The position numbers were made by a program, and so were the translations under genes. The notes below the pieces were generated by a model. That model did no database searches, was not told the DNA's origin, and was given only the letters and a program-made list of their open reading frames with translations. DNA of 64,000 nt from an uncultured Vampirovibrio sp. (lineage in GTDB: Bacteria; Cyanobacteriota; Vampirovibrionia; Gastranaerophilales; Gastranaerophilaceae), in contig CAJTLG010000006.1 of NCBI GenBank assembly GCA_910577395.1, positions 88,950-152,949 on the forward strand. The letters are read 5' to 3'. Each line of letters begins with the position of its first letter. Positions within the stretch are counted from its first letter, which is position 1. Below, piece after piece: positions 7,918 through 16,439 of this stretch.

Positions 7918-8439
7918 ATGTCAACAAAGGCTTTTAAAAACGAAAAAGTTGAATACTTTAAAAAACAATTCGAAAACGCCAAGGTTGCTGTTGTTACTGA
8001 CTATCGAGGATATAGTGTTGAAGAAATTACTGAATTAAGACGCAAACTTCAAAAAAGCGATGCTGATTATACGGTAACAAAAAACACTCTTTGTAAACTT
8101 GCCTCAAAAGGTACTTCTTTTGAAAACATTGAAGAGCTATTATCAGGCCCTAGCGCTATCGCTTTTGGCTTTGGCGATGAAGTAAGTGCAGCTAAAGTTG
8201 TTTCAACCTTCATCAAAGAAAGCAAAAAAGGCGAGATCAAAGGTGCCGTGCTTGACGGCAAAGTTTTAAATGCCGATGAGGCTAAAAAACTTGCTCTTCT
8301 TCCTTCAAAAGAAGAACTTTACGCAAAAATTCTCGGCAGTATCAATTCACCTGCATCAGGTATCGTATTCGGTATCAATGGCGTTATGTCAGCTTTAGTG
8401 CGTGCAGTTGATGCAGTAGCAAAACAAAAACAAGCGTAA
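7918..8439 (+). CDS. rplJ: 50S ribosomal protein L10
   Basis: L10 forms the base of the ribosomal stalk and binds L7/L12 dimers. The 173-residue protein shows the typical N-terminal domain (FKNEKVEYFKKQFENAKVAVVTDYRG, VTKNTLCKLA, LLSGPSAIAFG) and a C-terminal helix (ILGSINSPASGIVFGINGVMSALVRAVDAVAKQ) for L7/L12. A strong Shine-Dalgarno AAAGGAG precedes the ATG. It is followed by rplL. rplK/rplA and rpoB, often linked to these genes, are not adjacent here. Confidence 0.97.
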   Translation: MSTKAFKNEKVEYFKKQFENAKVAVVTDYRGYSVEEITELRRKLQKSDADYTVTKNTLCKLASKGTSFENIEELLSGPSAIAFGFGDEVSAAKVVSTFIKESKKGEIKGAVLDGKVLNADEAKKLALLPSKEELYAKILGSINSPASGIVFGINGVMSALVRAVDAVAKQKQA

Positions 8440-8445
8440 GCCGGT

Positions 8446-8500
8446 GTTCCCAAGGCACAAACGATGAGTTTGCAACTGGAACGCAATAAAACAAGCGTAA
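8446..8500 (+). promoter_or_regulatory. Stem-loop between rplJ and rplL
   Basis: GTTCC (8446-8450) pairs with GGAAC (8478-8482) enclosing a second pairing of GCACAAAC with GTTTGC. It could tune the rplL:rplJ ratio. The bases just after it (8488-8500) repeat the last codons and stop of rplJ (AAACAAGCGTAA). Confidence 0.4.
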
Positions 8501-8533
8501 TCAATAGAAAATAAATAAAAGGAGATTAAAATT

Positions 8534-8911
8534 ATGAGTAATGTAGAATCAATTTTAGAATCAATTGAAAAATTAACATTAATCGAAGCAAGCGAATTAG
8601 TTAAAGCTATGGAAGAAAAATTCGGCGTATCTGCTGCTGCTCCTGTAGCTGTAGCTGCTGCCCCCGCTGCTGCTGCCGGTGAAGCTGCTGATGCTGGTGC
8701 TTCTGAAGTAACTGTAGTTCTTGCTTCAGCCGGCGCTAACAAAATTCCGGTACTTAAAATCGTTAGAGAAATCACCGGTCTTGGCCTAAAAGAAGCTAAA
8801 GATTTAGTTGACGGTGCTCCTAAACCGATTAAAGAAAATGTTAAAAAAGAAGATGCCGAAGCTATCAAAAAACAGCTTGAAGAAGCCGGCGCTACTGTAG
8901 AAATCAAGTAA
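8534..8911 (+). CDS. rplL: 50S ribosomal protein L7/L12
   Basis: The multicopy stalk protein that recruits translational GTPases. The 125 residues have the expected order: an N-terminal dimerisation helix (SILESIEKLTLIEASELVKAMEE), an Ala-rich hinge (about 35-57) and a C-terminal factor-binding domain (KIPVLKIVREITGLGLKEAKDLVDGAPK). The Shine-Dalgarno AAAGGAG is well placed. A rho-independent terminator follows. Confidence 0.98.
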   Translation: MSNVESILESIEKLTLIEASELVKAMEEKFGVSAAAPVAVAAAPAAAAGEAADAGASEVTVVLASAGANKIPVLKIVREITGLGLKEAKDLVDGAPKPIKENVKKEDAEAIKKQLEEAGATVEIK

Positions 8912-8932
8912 TTGATTTTCAATTAAATTTTT

Positions 8933-8964
8933 AAAACCGGTATCCTTTTGGGTGCCGGTTTTTA
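8933..8964 (+). terminator. Terminator of rplJ-rplL
   Basis: AAAACCGGTATCC pairs with GGGTGCCGGTTTTT around a TTTT loop and ends in a T run. Confidence 0.85.
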
Positions 8965-8966
8965 TC

Positions 8967-10079
8967 TTATTTAAACAAATTGCTAAAAAACCCTTTTATA
9001 TTATCCAAATATCCGTCTATTGTTGCAGGACGATAGCTGTATGTTTTTTCTGTGCGGTCATCATATTCTTTTATTTTAAGTTTCCCATATGTTTCAAATA
9101 TACCGTCTCCGTCTTCATCATAGAGTGTTTCTCTTATTTTTACGCCGTGTTTTTCACTCCAGGAATGTTCTGCAATTTGGTCCCAGGTACCATTTCCGTC
9201 ATTATCATACATTTCTTTTACAAGATTTTCATCTTCAGTAAAAGCCCAGGATGCATCATTAATTCTGTCATCAATATTATTATCGGCTCCCGTATACTGC
9301 AATGTAATTTTGCCGTTTTCGTCATATTTATATTCAAGTTTGCTTAGCAATTGCCCGTCTTCATCCCAGGATTGATACAAATCTTTTGTTCCGTCTTTAT
9401 TAGTGTCAACTTCTTTATATGAAAGCTGCCCGTTATCATACCATTCACTATATTCAATTGTCTGCCCGGGAATACTATCATCGTATAGTTCTTGCATTAC
9501 AATGGTTCCGTCAAAATTGTATTCATTATAGGTATTAATCACACCATTATCATCTTTATCAAACTGTTCATTTCTGAATGTTATATCATACCCGTTATTT
9601 ACCTCTGTATAATCAAAGTTTACCTGGTATTCAGGATTGCCGTTTGAATTTTCATCAACAACAATTTTATTCGCGCTATAAAATCCTCTTTCATCTGCCA
9701 CGCAAGAATAACCCCCAAAACTTAATTCAGGATTTCCGTCATTATCTTTATCTATATATGCTCCTTGAAATTTATCCTCTTTTATTAAATCGAAAATGTT
9801 AGTATCAAGCATCTTGTTCAACTGCTCTTCCGGTACGTAGCAAGCTGTTTCTGGGGTTCCGGATTCAAGCGGCTTGTTTGGCACATCGCATAAAAATGTC
9901 ACCCGAGTGCCGTCATCTGTTTCTATTTTGATTTCAAAATATTTATTTTCCCAACAGGCGGGTGCAGTGGTTGAAATTATATTTTTTGATGACAATTTCG
10001 CATTTTCATCAAACAGACCCTTGATTGTTTTAAAATCCTTATTATTATTTAAATACGAAGTATTTCCTTTAATTTCCAT
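8967..10079 (-). CDS. Aspartate-rich EF-hand-like repeat protein
   Basis: A 370-residue protein without a recognised catalytic domain. From residue ~105 onward it is built from repeated calcium-loop-like units, for example DKDNDGNPE, DENSNGNPE, DKDDNGVIN, DTNKDGTKD, DNDGNGTWD and DEDGDGIFE, alternating with tyrosine/tryptophan-rich strands such as YSEWYDNGQLSYKE and YQSWDEDGQLLSKLEY that resemble MORN-like or toxin-immunity-like beta repeats. There is no signal peptide. A calcium-binding structural role is inferred from the DxDxDG loops only. Two more EF-hand proteins occur at 33055-34525. Confidence 0.7.
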   Translation of the reverse strand: MEIKGNTSYLNNNKDFKTIKGLFDENAKLSSKNIISTTAPACWENKYFEIKIETDDGTRVTFLCDVPNKPLESGTPETACYVPEEQLNKMLDTNIFDLIKEDKFQGAYIDKDNDGNPELSFGGYSCVADERGFYSANKIVVDENSNGNPEYQVNFDYTEVNNGYDITFRNEQFDKDDNGVINTYNEYNFDGTIVMQELYDDSIPGQTIEYSEWYDNGQLSYKEVDTNKDGTKDLYQSWDEDGQLLSKLEYKYDENGKITLQYTGADNNIDDRINDASWAFTEDENLVKEMYDNDGNGTWDQIAEHSWSEKHGVKIRETLYDEDGDGIFETYGKLKIKEYDDRTEKTYSYRPATIDGYLDNIKGFFSNLFK

Positions 10080-10276
10080 TCATCTCTCTCGTATGTATTT
10101 TATTGATACTTTATATATAAATAAAATATTTTGCGGCTCAAAAATTGCTTAAAAAATCAAAAAAATTATTTTAAAAAAACTTTACAAATACTTTTATTTT
10201 TATAATGCGTATATGATAATTCTAAAAGTTGTTACAGATGCAAACAAAAGGGTGAAATTCAGTAACAATGTCTTTT

Positions 10277-10423
10277 TCAAAATCTCCACTCAAAGTCAAA
10301 AAGGGAAACAATGCGGTCATAAGTTATTAAACTTTCCGCTCCGTTAAGTCTGGGGTCATATTTAATATGCAAGCCATTGCCATATAGATATAGCCCCTTT
10401 TTATTCCCTATATTACCTGATTT
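10277..10423 (-). pseudogene. Possible gene remnant in a 344-bp gap
   Basis: The gap 10080-10423 holds no intact gene. On the minus strand, directly after the stop of the ABC ATPase gene and in its frame, about 48 codons stay open to a TGA at 10277-10279. They give a natural-looking peptide (KKGLYLYGNGLHIKYDPRLN, then ESLITYDRIVSLFDFEWRF) with no start codon. It may be the C-terminal piece of a lost gene. The rest of the gap is AT-rich with nothing recognised. Confidence 0.3.
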
Positions 10424-11389
10424 TTACCTGCTGCATCCTTCATAAAGTCTGCAGGCAACACGTGAATTATCTTTTTGACAAATAAGATGAAATGTCTTTT
10501 TTGCGCAAATTTCAGAAGCGTACTTACACCTGGGGTGATAAGGGCACCCCGAAACAGGCTTTGTAATTGGTGCAGGTGCGCCTTTTATGTTTTCAAGTTT
10601 TTTGCCTTTAATCGTTGGAAGTGCTGCAAACAAATCTTTGGTATACGGGTGCTTTGGGTTTCTGAATAGCATATTGGTTTCAGCCTCCTCTACTATCCTT
10701 CCCATATACATAATTGATACAAAATCAGCATACTGCTTTACTATACCAAGATTGTGGGTAATCAAAATTATTGATTTTCCTGCTTTTTTGATATCCGATA
10801 AAAGTTTTAATATCTGCGCCTGAATTGTAACATCCAATGCAGTTGTGGGTTCATCCGCTATAATAACATCGGCTCCGGAAGATAGTGCCATTGCAATTAT
10901 CACTCTTTGTTTCATACCTCCGGAAAGTTCATGCGGATAAGCCTTTAGGCGTTCAGCAGGATTTATTATACCGACATCATTTAATACATCAAGCGCAATT
11001 TTATAAGCCCCTCTCTTGCCAACTTTGTTATGAAGCATGATTGTTTCTATCATCTGGTTTTCAATATTATAAAGAGGATTAAGTGATGTCATAGGGTCTT
11101 GCGGAATAAGAGCAATCCTTTTACCCCTTAATTTTCTTAAATCCTTTTCTTTTAGGGAAAGTAAATTTTTGTCTTCAAACATTATATTACCGCCAATTAT
11201 TTTAGCGTTTTTTGGAAGCAGCTTTATAATACTCATCACGGTTGCTGTCTTGCCGCAGCCTGATTCACCCACTATGGCGTGCATCCTTCCTTTTTGAATA
11301 TCAAAATTTACATCATAAACTGCCTGATAAAATTTTTCATCAATTTCAAAACCTAAGGATAGATTGTTTATTTCAATGATGTTCCGCAT
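10424..11389 (-). CDS. Oligopeptide/dipeptide ABC transporter ATP-binding protein (OppD/DppD family)
   Basis: A 321-residue ABC ATPase that would power uptake of peptides or a related solute. Visible are Walker A GESGCGKT (41-48), the Q-loop (Q97), signature LSGGMKQR (155-162), Walker B VIIADEP (175-181) and the C-terminal Opp/Dpp extension with PYTKDLFAALP and a cysteine cluster (GCPYHPRCKYASEICAKKTFHLIC, shown here only as a motif span). No permease, binding protein or OppF partner is adjacent, so the transporter is split or this is an orphan subunit. The next minus-strand genes upstream are a cysteine-cluster protein and an activase-like protein. Confidence 0.9.
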   Translation of the reverse strand: MRNIIEINNLSLGFEIDEKFYQAVYDVNFDIQKGRMHAIVGESGCGKTATVMSIIKLLPKNAKIIGGNIMFEDKNLLSLKEKDLRKLRGKRIALIPQDPMTSLNPLYNIENQMIETIMLHNKVGKRGAYKIALDVLNDVGIINPAERLKAYPHELSGGMKQRVIIAMALSSGADVIIADEPTTALDVTIQAQILKLLSDIKKAGKSIILITHNLGIVKQYADFVSIMYMGRIVEEAETNMLFRNPKHPYTKDLFAALPTIKGKKLENIKGAPAPITKPVSGCPYHPRCKYASEICAKKTFHLICQKDNSRVACRLYEGCSR

Positions 11390-11420
11390 AAAAGAAATAT
11401 AACATATTGAGTGATTTTTT

Positions 11421-12008
11421 TCACTTGCCGTTCAGGATTGTTTCAAGATAAAATTTCCTGATGTCATTCAAAGCCCGTATAAATAGTGCTTTCACTTCAT
11501 TATTATCCTTCCAAATGTTATATGCGCAAGATTTTGGCAGGTTTTCAAGCGGGGTATCGGGGAAATTCCTGCAAACAGCAGGTCTTTTATCATATATCGG
11601 GCAAAAATATTTGCCATTCCTGTTTTCGACTTTTTTACAATGATAAAACCAAGCACCTTTAGCGGGTTTTACAGGCAAATAATCCTCTAATTCCTTTGGC
11701 AACATATTATTTTCATACAATTCAAATACTTCTAAAAAACTTTTTGCGGTTTTATCACCCGCCCCTGCACGCCTTAAAAGCTCATTTGGACCAAATTCAC
11801 TAACAGCCAAGCGGCAGCATACCCCGCAATTGGTACACTTTACGGCATTAAAACCTTGCCTTATATTTTCTTCATCCTCTAAAATCTTATCCCGAAGGGC
11901 ATTTTCAAGATAATTACGCACATCGGCAGGATTATTTATCTCCGAAAGTTTTTTATCTATACCCTTTTTAGCTTTTATAAAGATTTCTCTGTAGAATTTG
12001 CCGCACAC
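11421..12008 (-). CDS. YkgJ-type cysteine-cluster protein
   Basis: A 195-residue member of the zinc/iron-chelating CxxCxxCC family. The cluster KCTNCGVCC lies at 57-65 and the second half of the site, FCPIYDKRPAVCRNFP, at about 134-149, followed by SCAYNIW. The biochemical role of the family is not established. The start at 12008 lies 34 bases inside the end of the upstream activase-like gene, so the two are probably translationally coupled. Confidence 0.85.
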   Translation of the reverse strand: MCGKFYREIFIKAKKGIDKKLSEINNPADVRNYLENALRDKILEDEENIRQGFNAVKCTNCGVCCRLAVSEFGPNELLRRAGAGDKTAKSFLEVFELYENNMLPKELEDYLPVKPAKGAWFYHCKKVENRNGKYFCPIYDKRPAVCRNFPDTPLENLPKSCAYNIWKDNNEVKALFIRALNDIRKFYLETILNGK

Positions 12009-13120
12009 TTGTTTCTCATCTTCTTTCGCCTCATTAAATCAACAAAAGCCTCAAGCCTTGTTAAATATCCGGCCTTTCCTGTCTGCTCATCCATAATCAG
12101 TGATAAAATCGGCAAATCAACATCCTCTCTCATTTTTGGGAAAATATTTTGGGACATAATTTCAGGCATACAAGTAAACGGTGATACATGGATAAGCCCG
12201 TCAGTACCTCTTTCCTCTGCATACATAACATCCGATATACATTCCAGTGCATCACCGCCTATATCGCGCATAAGATAGGGCTTTGCCATTCTGAATGCCC
12301 TTTCAAGGTGGGTTTCACCTTTTTTGCACATTTTAGGAATAATTGCATCTTTTAAAAACCCTGAAACCGTCAGGCTGCGCCTTGTCTGTACACCCATTTT
12401 GCCAAGTTCGCGTTCAATATTCTGATTTGAAAACCTGTCAAGCACAAGGAAAATTTCCCCTGTTAAATCAACATGTAAAACTTCTCTGTCAGGGTCAATT
12501 TTTACACTTGAAATTTCCTTTAACCCGGCCTTGAGTGCTTTTTTAAGTTCGCGTGTTGTATCAGCATCGGACACCATTTTAAGCGCCCTGTTGAATGCCT
12601 TTTCAGCATCCCCGATGTTTATTTCACGCGCCCTGTGGTATGATAAAAAGTTTTCAAGTTCATCAATTGCAAAAACTTTCCTTACAGCGATATTTATAGC
12701 CCTGATAATAGGTACGGGGTTTTTTGTCCCGGTTAATTCCGTTAAAAACCTGTACATTCCCTTAAACCCGTCGTACAGATTTAACTCAATAAAATTAGCC
12801 TCATACCCGAGGTCTTTTAACACATTTTTAATGCTTTTTCCATACTCTCCAAGTCTGCAAATACCGGGAGAGGTTATCATGGCAACATAATCTGTGCCGC
12901 CTTCAATTGCCTCAATAAAATTCCCTAAAATTAATTTGTATGGAAGGCATATAGCCTCCGGGGAATTTTTTGTACCTAAAGATAAAGTTTTTTTACTGGT
13001 ATAAGGAGGAATAAACGGTTCTATCCCCATTTTTTTAAGTGCTGCAGCCCAGGCAACAGAGATTGTCCCCATATGCGGAAAGGCAACTTTCATCTTTTTT
13101 TTATCAGAATTTTTATCCAT
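11975..13120 (-). CDS. CoA-dehydratase-activase-related protein (DUF2229-like)
   Basis: About 381 residues from the ATG at 13118-13120. The opening (KVAFPHMGTISVAWAAALKK, then GTKNSPEAICLPYKLILGNFIEA and YVAMITSPGICRLGEYG) matches the DUF2229-type domain found in proteins related to 2-hydroxyacyl-CoA dehydratases and their activators. Conserved cysteines occur in AICLPYK and GICRLG, and another in SPFTCMPE, consistent with an Fe-S cluster. There is no ATPase activator domain, so this is the stand-alone form whose substrate is unknown. An upstream in-frame ATG at 13195 would add 25 residues that do not look conserved. Confidence 0.75.
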   Translation of the reverse strand: MDKNSDKKKMKVAFPHMGTISVAWAAALKKMGIEPFIPPYTSKKTLSLGTKNSPEAICLPYKLILGNFIEAIEGGTDYVAMITSPGICRLGEYGKSIKNVLKDLGYEANFIELNLYDGFKGMYRFLTELTGTKNPVPIIRAINIAVRKVFAIDELENFLSYHRAREINIGDAEKAFNRALKMVSDADTTRELKKALKAGLKEISSVKIDPDREVLHVDLTGEIFLVLDRFSNQNIERELGKMGVQTRRSLTVSGFLKDAIIPKMCKKGETHLERAFRMAKPYLMRDIGGDALECISDVMYAEERGTDGLIHVSPFTCMPEIMSQNIFPKMREDVDLPILSLIMDEQTGKAGYLTRLEAFVDLMRRKKMRNKCAANSTEKSL

Positions 13121-13207
13121 AATATAAAATCCGTTTAATATACTTCCATGCTCTAAAATCAAGTATATTTTGGCATAAAAATTATCAAGTGTCACCCATA
13201 AAGTAAA

Positions 13208-13987
13208 TTATCTGCTCCACTTAATGTCACTTTTTCTCTGTTTTGCAGGAATTCCCGCAATAATGCAATTTTTTTCAGCAAATTTTTTGTTAACAAGCGA
13301 CCCTATACCAACAACGCACCCGTCCGGAACACTTACACCCTTCATAATTTTAACGTCATCACAAACCCATACGTGGTCGCCGATTACGATATCTTCATCA
13401 GGATTTAGTCTTTCATTTGTTGCCAAACTACAAACAGGGTGCCAATCGGTTGTTGACAAGACAACATTTGTTGCAAACATACAATCTTCGCCAATTGTAA
13501 CCCCTACCCCCTCACCGCAACATCTTATATATAGTTTTCTGGTTGAAGTGCAATTTTTACCTATTAAAACTTTTCTGTTGCTCTGATGAATATCTCTAAT
13601 ATAAGACATGCATATATTTAAACCGTCAAATTTGCATCCTGAACCAATATCCACTTTGTTATTACTGCCATAGATTGTTATACTGCTTTTATTAAAAGTT
13701 GAAATATAATCTTTTGGAAGAATAACGGTATTATTATCCCCCTCTATTACGACATTGATATAATGTAAAATATCTTTTGAGCCGGTCACATCCAGATACT
13801 CTTTATTATTTTCATCAAATAAAAGTACCTTGTTATTTTTCCCTAAAACAATAGCTTGCCTGAAGGAAAACTTTAAAAAACAGAACTTAACAATTTTATA
13901 CTTTTTTGTGGCGATATAACCATTTGGCCTCACATACCGTTTCGTTACAGAATAAATATTTTTTAAAATGTTGGACAAAAAATTCAT
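13208..13987 (-). CDS. Hexapeptide-repeat acyltransferase
   Basis: A 259-residue left-handed beta-helix protein. Residues ~75-140 contain irregular parallel-helix coils (NVVIEGDNNTVILPKDY, ITIYGSNNKVDIGSGC). The C-terminal half has canonical hexapeptide coils and the LbH acetyltransferase signature: STTDWHPVCSL with the probable catalytic histidine, then IGDHVWVCDDVKIMKGVSVP and GCVVGIGSLVNK, ending IIAGIPAK. Such enzymes acetylate sugars of surface polysaccharide or lipid-linked glycans. It stands alone; no glycosyltransferase lies beside it. An AAGGG Shine-Dalgarno sits upstream. Confidence 0.85.
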   Translation of the reverse strand: MNFLSNILKNIYSVTKRYVRPNGYIATKKYKIVKFCFLKFSFRQAIVLGKNNKVLLFDENNKEYLDVTGSKDILHYINVVIEGDNNTVILPKDYISTFNKSSITIYGSNNKVDIGSGCKFDGLNICMSYIRDIHQSNRKVLIGKNCTSTRKLYIRCCGEGVGVTIGEDCMFATNVVLSTTDWHPVCSLATNERLNPDEDIVIGDHVWVCDDVKIMKGVSVPDGCVVGIGSLVNKKFAEKNCIIAGIPAKQRKSDIKWSR

Positions 13988-14175
13988 ATATCAAACCCTT
14001 GTTTTTTCTATATACGGGTTCAAACATCCATACAATTCATACGCCAACATATCGCAAGCATTTTTCATTTTTTAGTTAATCCAAATTAAATAAAATTCAG
14101 CATAAAAATTTAATAAAGCTATTCTATCATCTTTCACCCCGGCTTGCAACGTATTTTTGTTTATAATACAATTTT

Positions 14176-14292
14176 TAGCGAAAGAAGAAACTGATATCGT
14201 ATGGCGTATTGTGCCTTTCCTTCAAAGGAATATAACAAAGGGCCAGCGCACACCATAGGCGCAGATAGTGTTTCTTTTGACGATGTAAAAAT
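14176..14292 (+). ncRNA. Structured 5' leader of rpsB
   Basis: The 319-bp gap before rpsB contains no gene. Its last ~115 bases fold as nested stems: AAGAAGAAAC (about 14181) with GTTTCTTTT (about 14272), TATGG with CCATA, and a small hairpin TTCCT-TCAA-AGGAA. A TATAAT box at 14162-14167 lies just upstream. The arrangement fits an S2-binding autoregulatory leader, but the match is by structure and position only. Confidence 0.45.
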
Positions 14293-14306
14293 GAAAGGAT
14301 AAAACT

Positions 14307-15077
14307 ATGGCAACAGCAACATTAGTAGAATTATTAGATGCAGGTGTGCATTTTGGACACCAAACACAAAAATGGAACCCGAAAATGAAACCGTATATTT
14401 TCGGTGCAAAAAACGGAATTTACATTTTAGATTTAAGAAAAACATCAGACAAGCTTGACAAAGCTTATGAAATCGTTAGAGAATACGCCGCAAAAGGCAA
14501 AAATGTGCTTTTCGTAGGTACCAAAAAACAAGCAACCGACGTAATTGCACAAGAAGCCGTAAGAGCCGGTGCATACTATGTAAACAGAAGATGGCTTGGC
14601 GGTATGATGACAAACTTTGAAACAATCAGAGGCAGGGTTAATAAATTAAGAGAATTAGAATCTTTTATTGAATCAGGCCACATCAATAAACTTCCTAAAA
14701 AAGAAATTGCACAATTAAACAGACAGCTTGCAAAATTATCAAAAACCTTGGGCGGTATTAAAGAAATGAAGGGTATGCCTGACATTTTATTTATCGTTGA
14801 CCAAAAGAAAGAATTAATTGCTATTCAGGAAGCAAATAAATTAAACATCCCTGTTATCTGCCTTGCTGACACAAACGCAGACCCGGACGGTATTGATTAC
14901 ATTATCCCCGGAAACGATGATGCAATAAGAAGTATTAAATTAATCGCCTCCAAAATGGCGGATGCTGTTTTAGAAGGTAAAGAATTAAGGCAAAACAAAG
15001 CAAACACCGGCAAAATTGAAAAAATTGAAGCAAAAGATGCCGGGGTTGCTGAAGAAACCGAAAAGGCAGAAGTATAA
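14307..15077 (+). CDS. rpsB: 30S ribosomal protein S2
   Basis: S2 of the small subunit, 256 residues. The hallmark N terminus LLDAGVHFGHQTQKWNPKMKPYIFG is present, followed by VLFVGTKKQA, YYVNRRWLGGMMTNF and PDILFIVDQKKE...IPVICLADTNADPDGIDYIIPGNDDA. A Shine-Dalgarno GAAAGGA precedes the ATG. It is followed after 26 bases by tsf, the classic rpsB-tsf operon. The C-terminal tail is acidic and lineage-specific. Confidence 0.98.
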   Translation: MATATLVELLDAGVHFGHQTQKWNPKMKPYIFGAKNGIYILDLRKTSDKLDKAYEIVREYAAKGKNVLFVGTKKQATDVIAQEAVRAGAYYVNRRWLGGMMTNFETIRGRVNKLRELESFIESGHINKLPKKEIAQLNRQLAKLSKTLGGIKEMKGMPDILFIVDQKKELIAIQEANKLNIPVICLADTNADPDGIDYIIPGNDDAIRSIKLIASKMADAVLEGKELRQNKANTGKIEKIEAKDAGVAEETEKAEV

Positions 15078-15103
15078 ACAATATTTTTAAGGAGTATAAA
15101 ACT

Positions 15104-15988
15104 ATGGAAATAAAAGCCTCAATGGTAAAAGAACTAAGAGATAAAACCGGTGCCGGCATGATGGATGCCAAAAAAGCACTTGTTGAAGCTAATGGTGATA
15201 TGGAAAAAGCAGCTGAGCTTTTAAGACAAAAAGGCATTGCTTCAGCTGACAAGAAAATGGGCAGAATTGCGGCAGAAGGCGTGGTTGCAACATATGTTGA
15301 CGGCAAAATCGGTGCTATGGTTGAAATGAACTGTGAAACAGATTTTGTAGCTAAAAACGAAAACTTCAAAAATCTTGCAAACATGATGGCTGAGGCTGTT
15401 GCAAAATTAAACCCCGCATCTGTTGATGATATGCTTAAAATGGATTGTCCAGTTTGCAAAAAACCAATTGACGATGTTGTTAAAGAACAGATAGCTAAAA
15501 TCGGCGAAAAAATCACAATCAGAAGATTTGTAAGATATGATGCAGACTGCTGTGTTTCAACTTATGTTCACAACGGCAAAATCGGTGTTCTTTTAGAAGT
15601 TAAATGCAACACTTGCAATGACGAAACAAAAACTATTGCAAAAGATATATGCCTGCATATAGCATCTTCTGCACCTGAATTTGTTTCAAGAGAAGAAATT
15701 CCTTCTTCTGTTATTGAAGAGGAAAAAAGAATTGAAATGGGTAAAGAAGACCTTGCAAACAAACCTGAAGCAATCAGAGAAAAAATTGTTGCAGGCAGGA
15801 TTGACAAGCTAATGGCTCAAAGATGCTTGCTTGACCAAGCCTTTGTTAAAGACCCAAATCAAACAATTGCACAATTAATAGAAGGCAAACTTTCAGTTGT
15901 AAAATTTGACAGATATGTTCTTGGCGAAGGCTTAGAAAAAAGACAGGAAAATTTTGCAGATGAAGTAATGAGCCAAATCAAAGGCTAA
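15104..15988 (+). CDS. tsf: Elongation factor Ts
   Basis: The guanine-nucleotide exchange factor for EF-Tu, 294 residues. The UBA-like N terminus (MVKELRDKTGAGMMDAKKAL) and the EF-Tu-contacting TDFVAKNENF (79-88) are intact. Unusually, it carries two CxxC pairs, C115/C118 (CPVCKK) and C168/C171 (CNTC), plus C149/C150, which suggests a structural zinc site in the core domain. The Shine-Dalgarno AAGGAG is good; a strong terminator follows. Confidence 0.97.
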   Translation: MEIKASMVKELRDKTGAGMMDAKKALVEANGDMEKAAELLRQKGIASADKKMGRIAAEGVVATYVDGKIGAMVEMNCETDFVAKNENFKNLANMMAEAVAKLNPASVDDMLKMDCPVCKKPIDDVVKEQIAKIGEKITIRRFVRYDADCCVSTYVHNGKIGVLLEVKCNTCNDETKTIAKDICLHIASSAPEFVSREEIPSSVIEEEKRIEMGKEDLANKPEAIREKIVAGRIDKLMAQRCLLDQAFVKDPNQTIAQLIEGKLSVVKFDRYVLGEGLEKRQENFADEVMSQIKG

Positions 15989-16001
15989 TATTATTAAAAT
16001 A

Positions 16002-16035
16002 ATCCCCGCCCGAAATAAACAAGGCGGGGATTTTT
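16002..16035 (+). terminator. Terminator of rpsB-tsf
   Basis: ATCCCCGCC pairs with GGCGGGGAT and is followed by TTTT. Confidence 0.9.
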
Positions 16036-16047
16036 AGGTAAAAAATT

Positions 16048-16407
16048 ATGTATGAAGTTAAGATAGAAACACATTTTTCATCAGCACATCATCTTTTAAA
16101 TTACAAAGGTGAATGTGAAAATCAACACGGTCACAACTGGAAGGTTGAAGTGTTTGTGCGTGGCACAAGGCTTGATAAATCAAATATTTTAATAGATTTT
16201 AAGGTACTAAAAAAGAAAGTTAACGAAATTGTTGATTATCTTGACCATACAGACATCAATAATTTACCCGAATTTGACGAAGTATCACCAAGTTCTGAAA
16301 TCATATCGGAATTTTTATACAATAAAATTAAAAAAGAAATTCCAAATGTTTGCAAGGTAAGCATTTGGGAAACACCAACTTCATGTGCTTCATATTTTGA
16401 AGAATAA
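16048..16407 (+). CDS. queD: 6-carboxytetrahydropterin synthase (QueD family)
   Basis: The second step of queuosine/preQ0 synthesis, acting on dihydroneopterin triphosphate. The 119 residues match QueD length. Zinc-binding histidines are in SSAHHLL and HGHNW, the catalytic cysteine lies in GECENQHGHN, and LDHTDINN and the glutamate in IWETPTSCASY complete the active site. A sister pathway gene, queC, is at 27455. A 6-pyruvoyl-tetrahydropterin synthase activity cannot be excluded from sequence alone. Confidence 0.9.
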   Translation: MYEVKIETHFSSAHHLLNYKGECENQHGHNWKVEVFVRGTRLDKSNILIDFKVLKKKVNEIVDYLDHTDINNLPEFDEVSPSSEIISEFLYNKIKKEIPNVCKVSIWETPTSCASYFEE

Positions 16408-16439
16408 CAATATTTAAAAGAAGGGATAGAAAAAATTTT

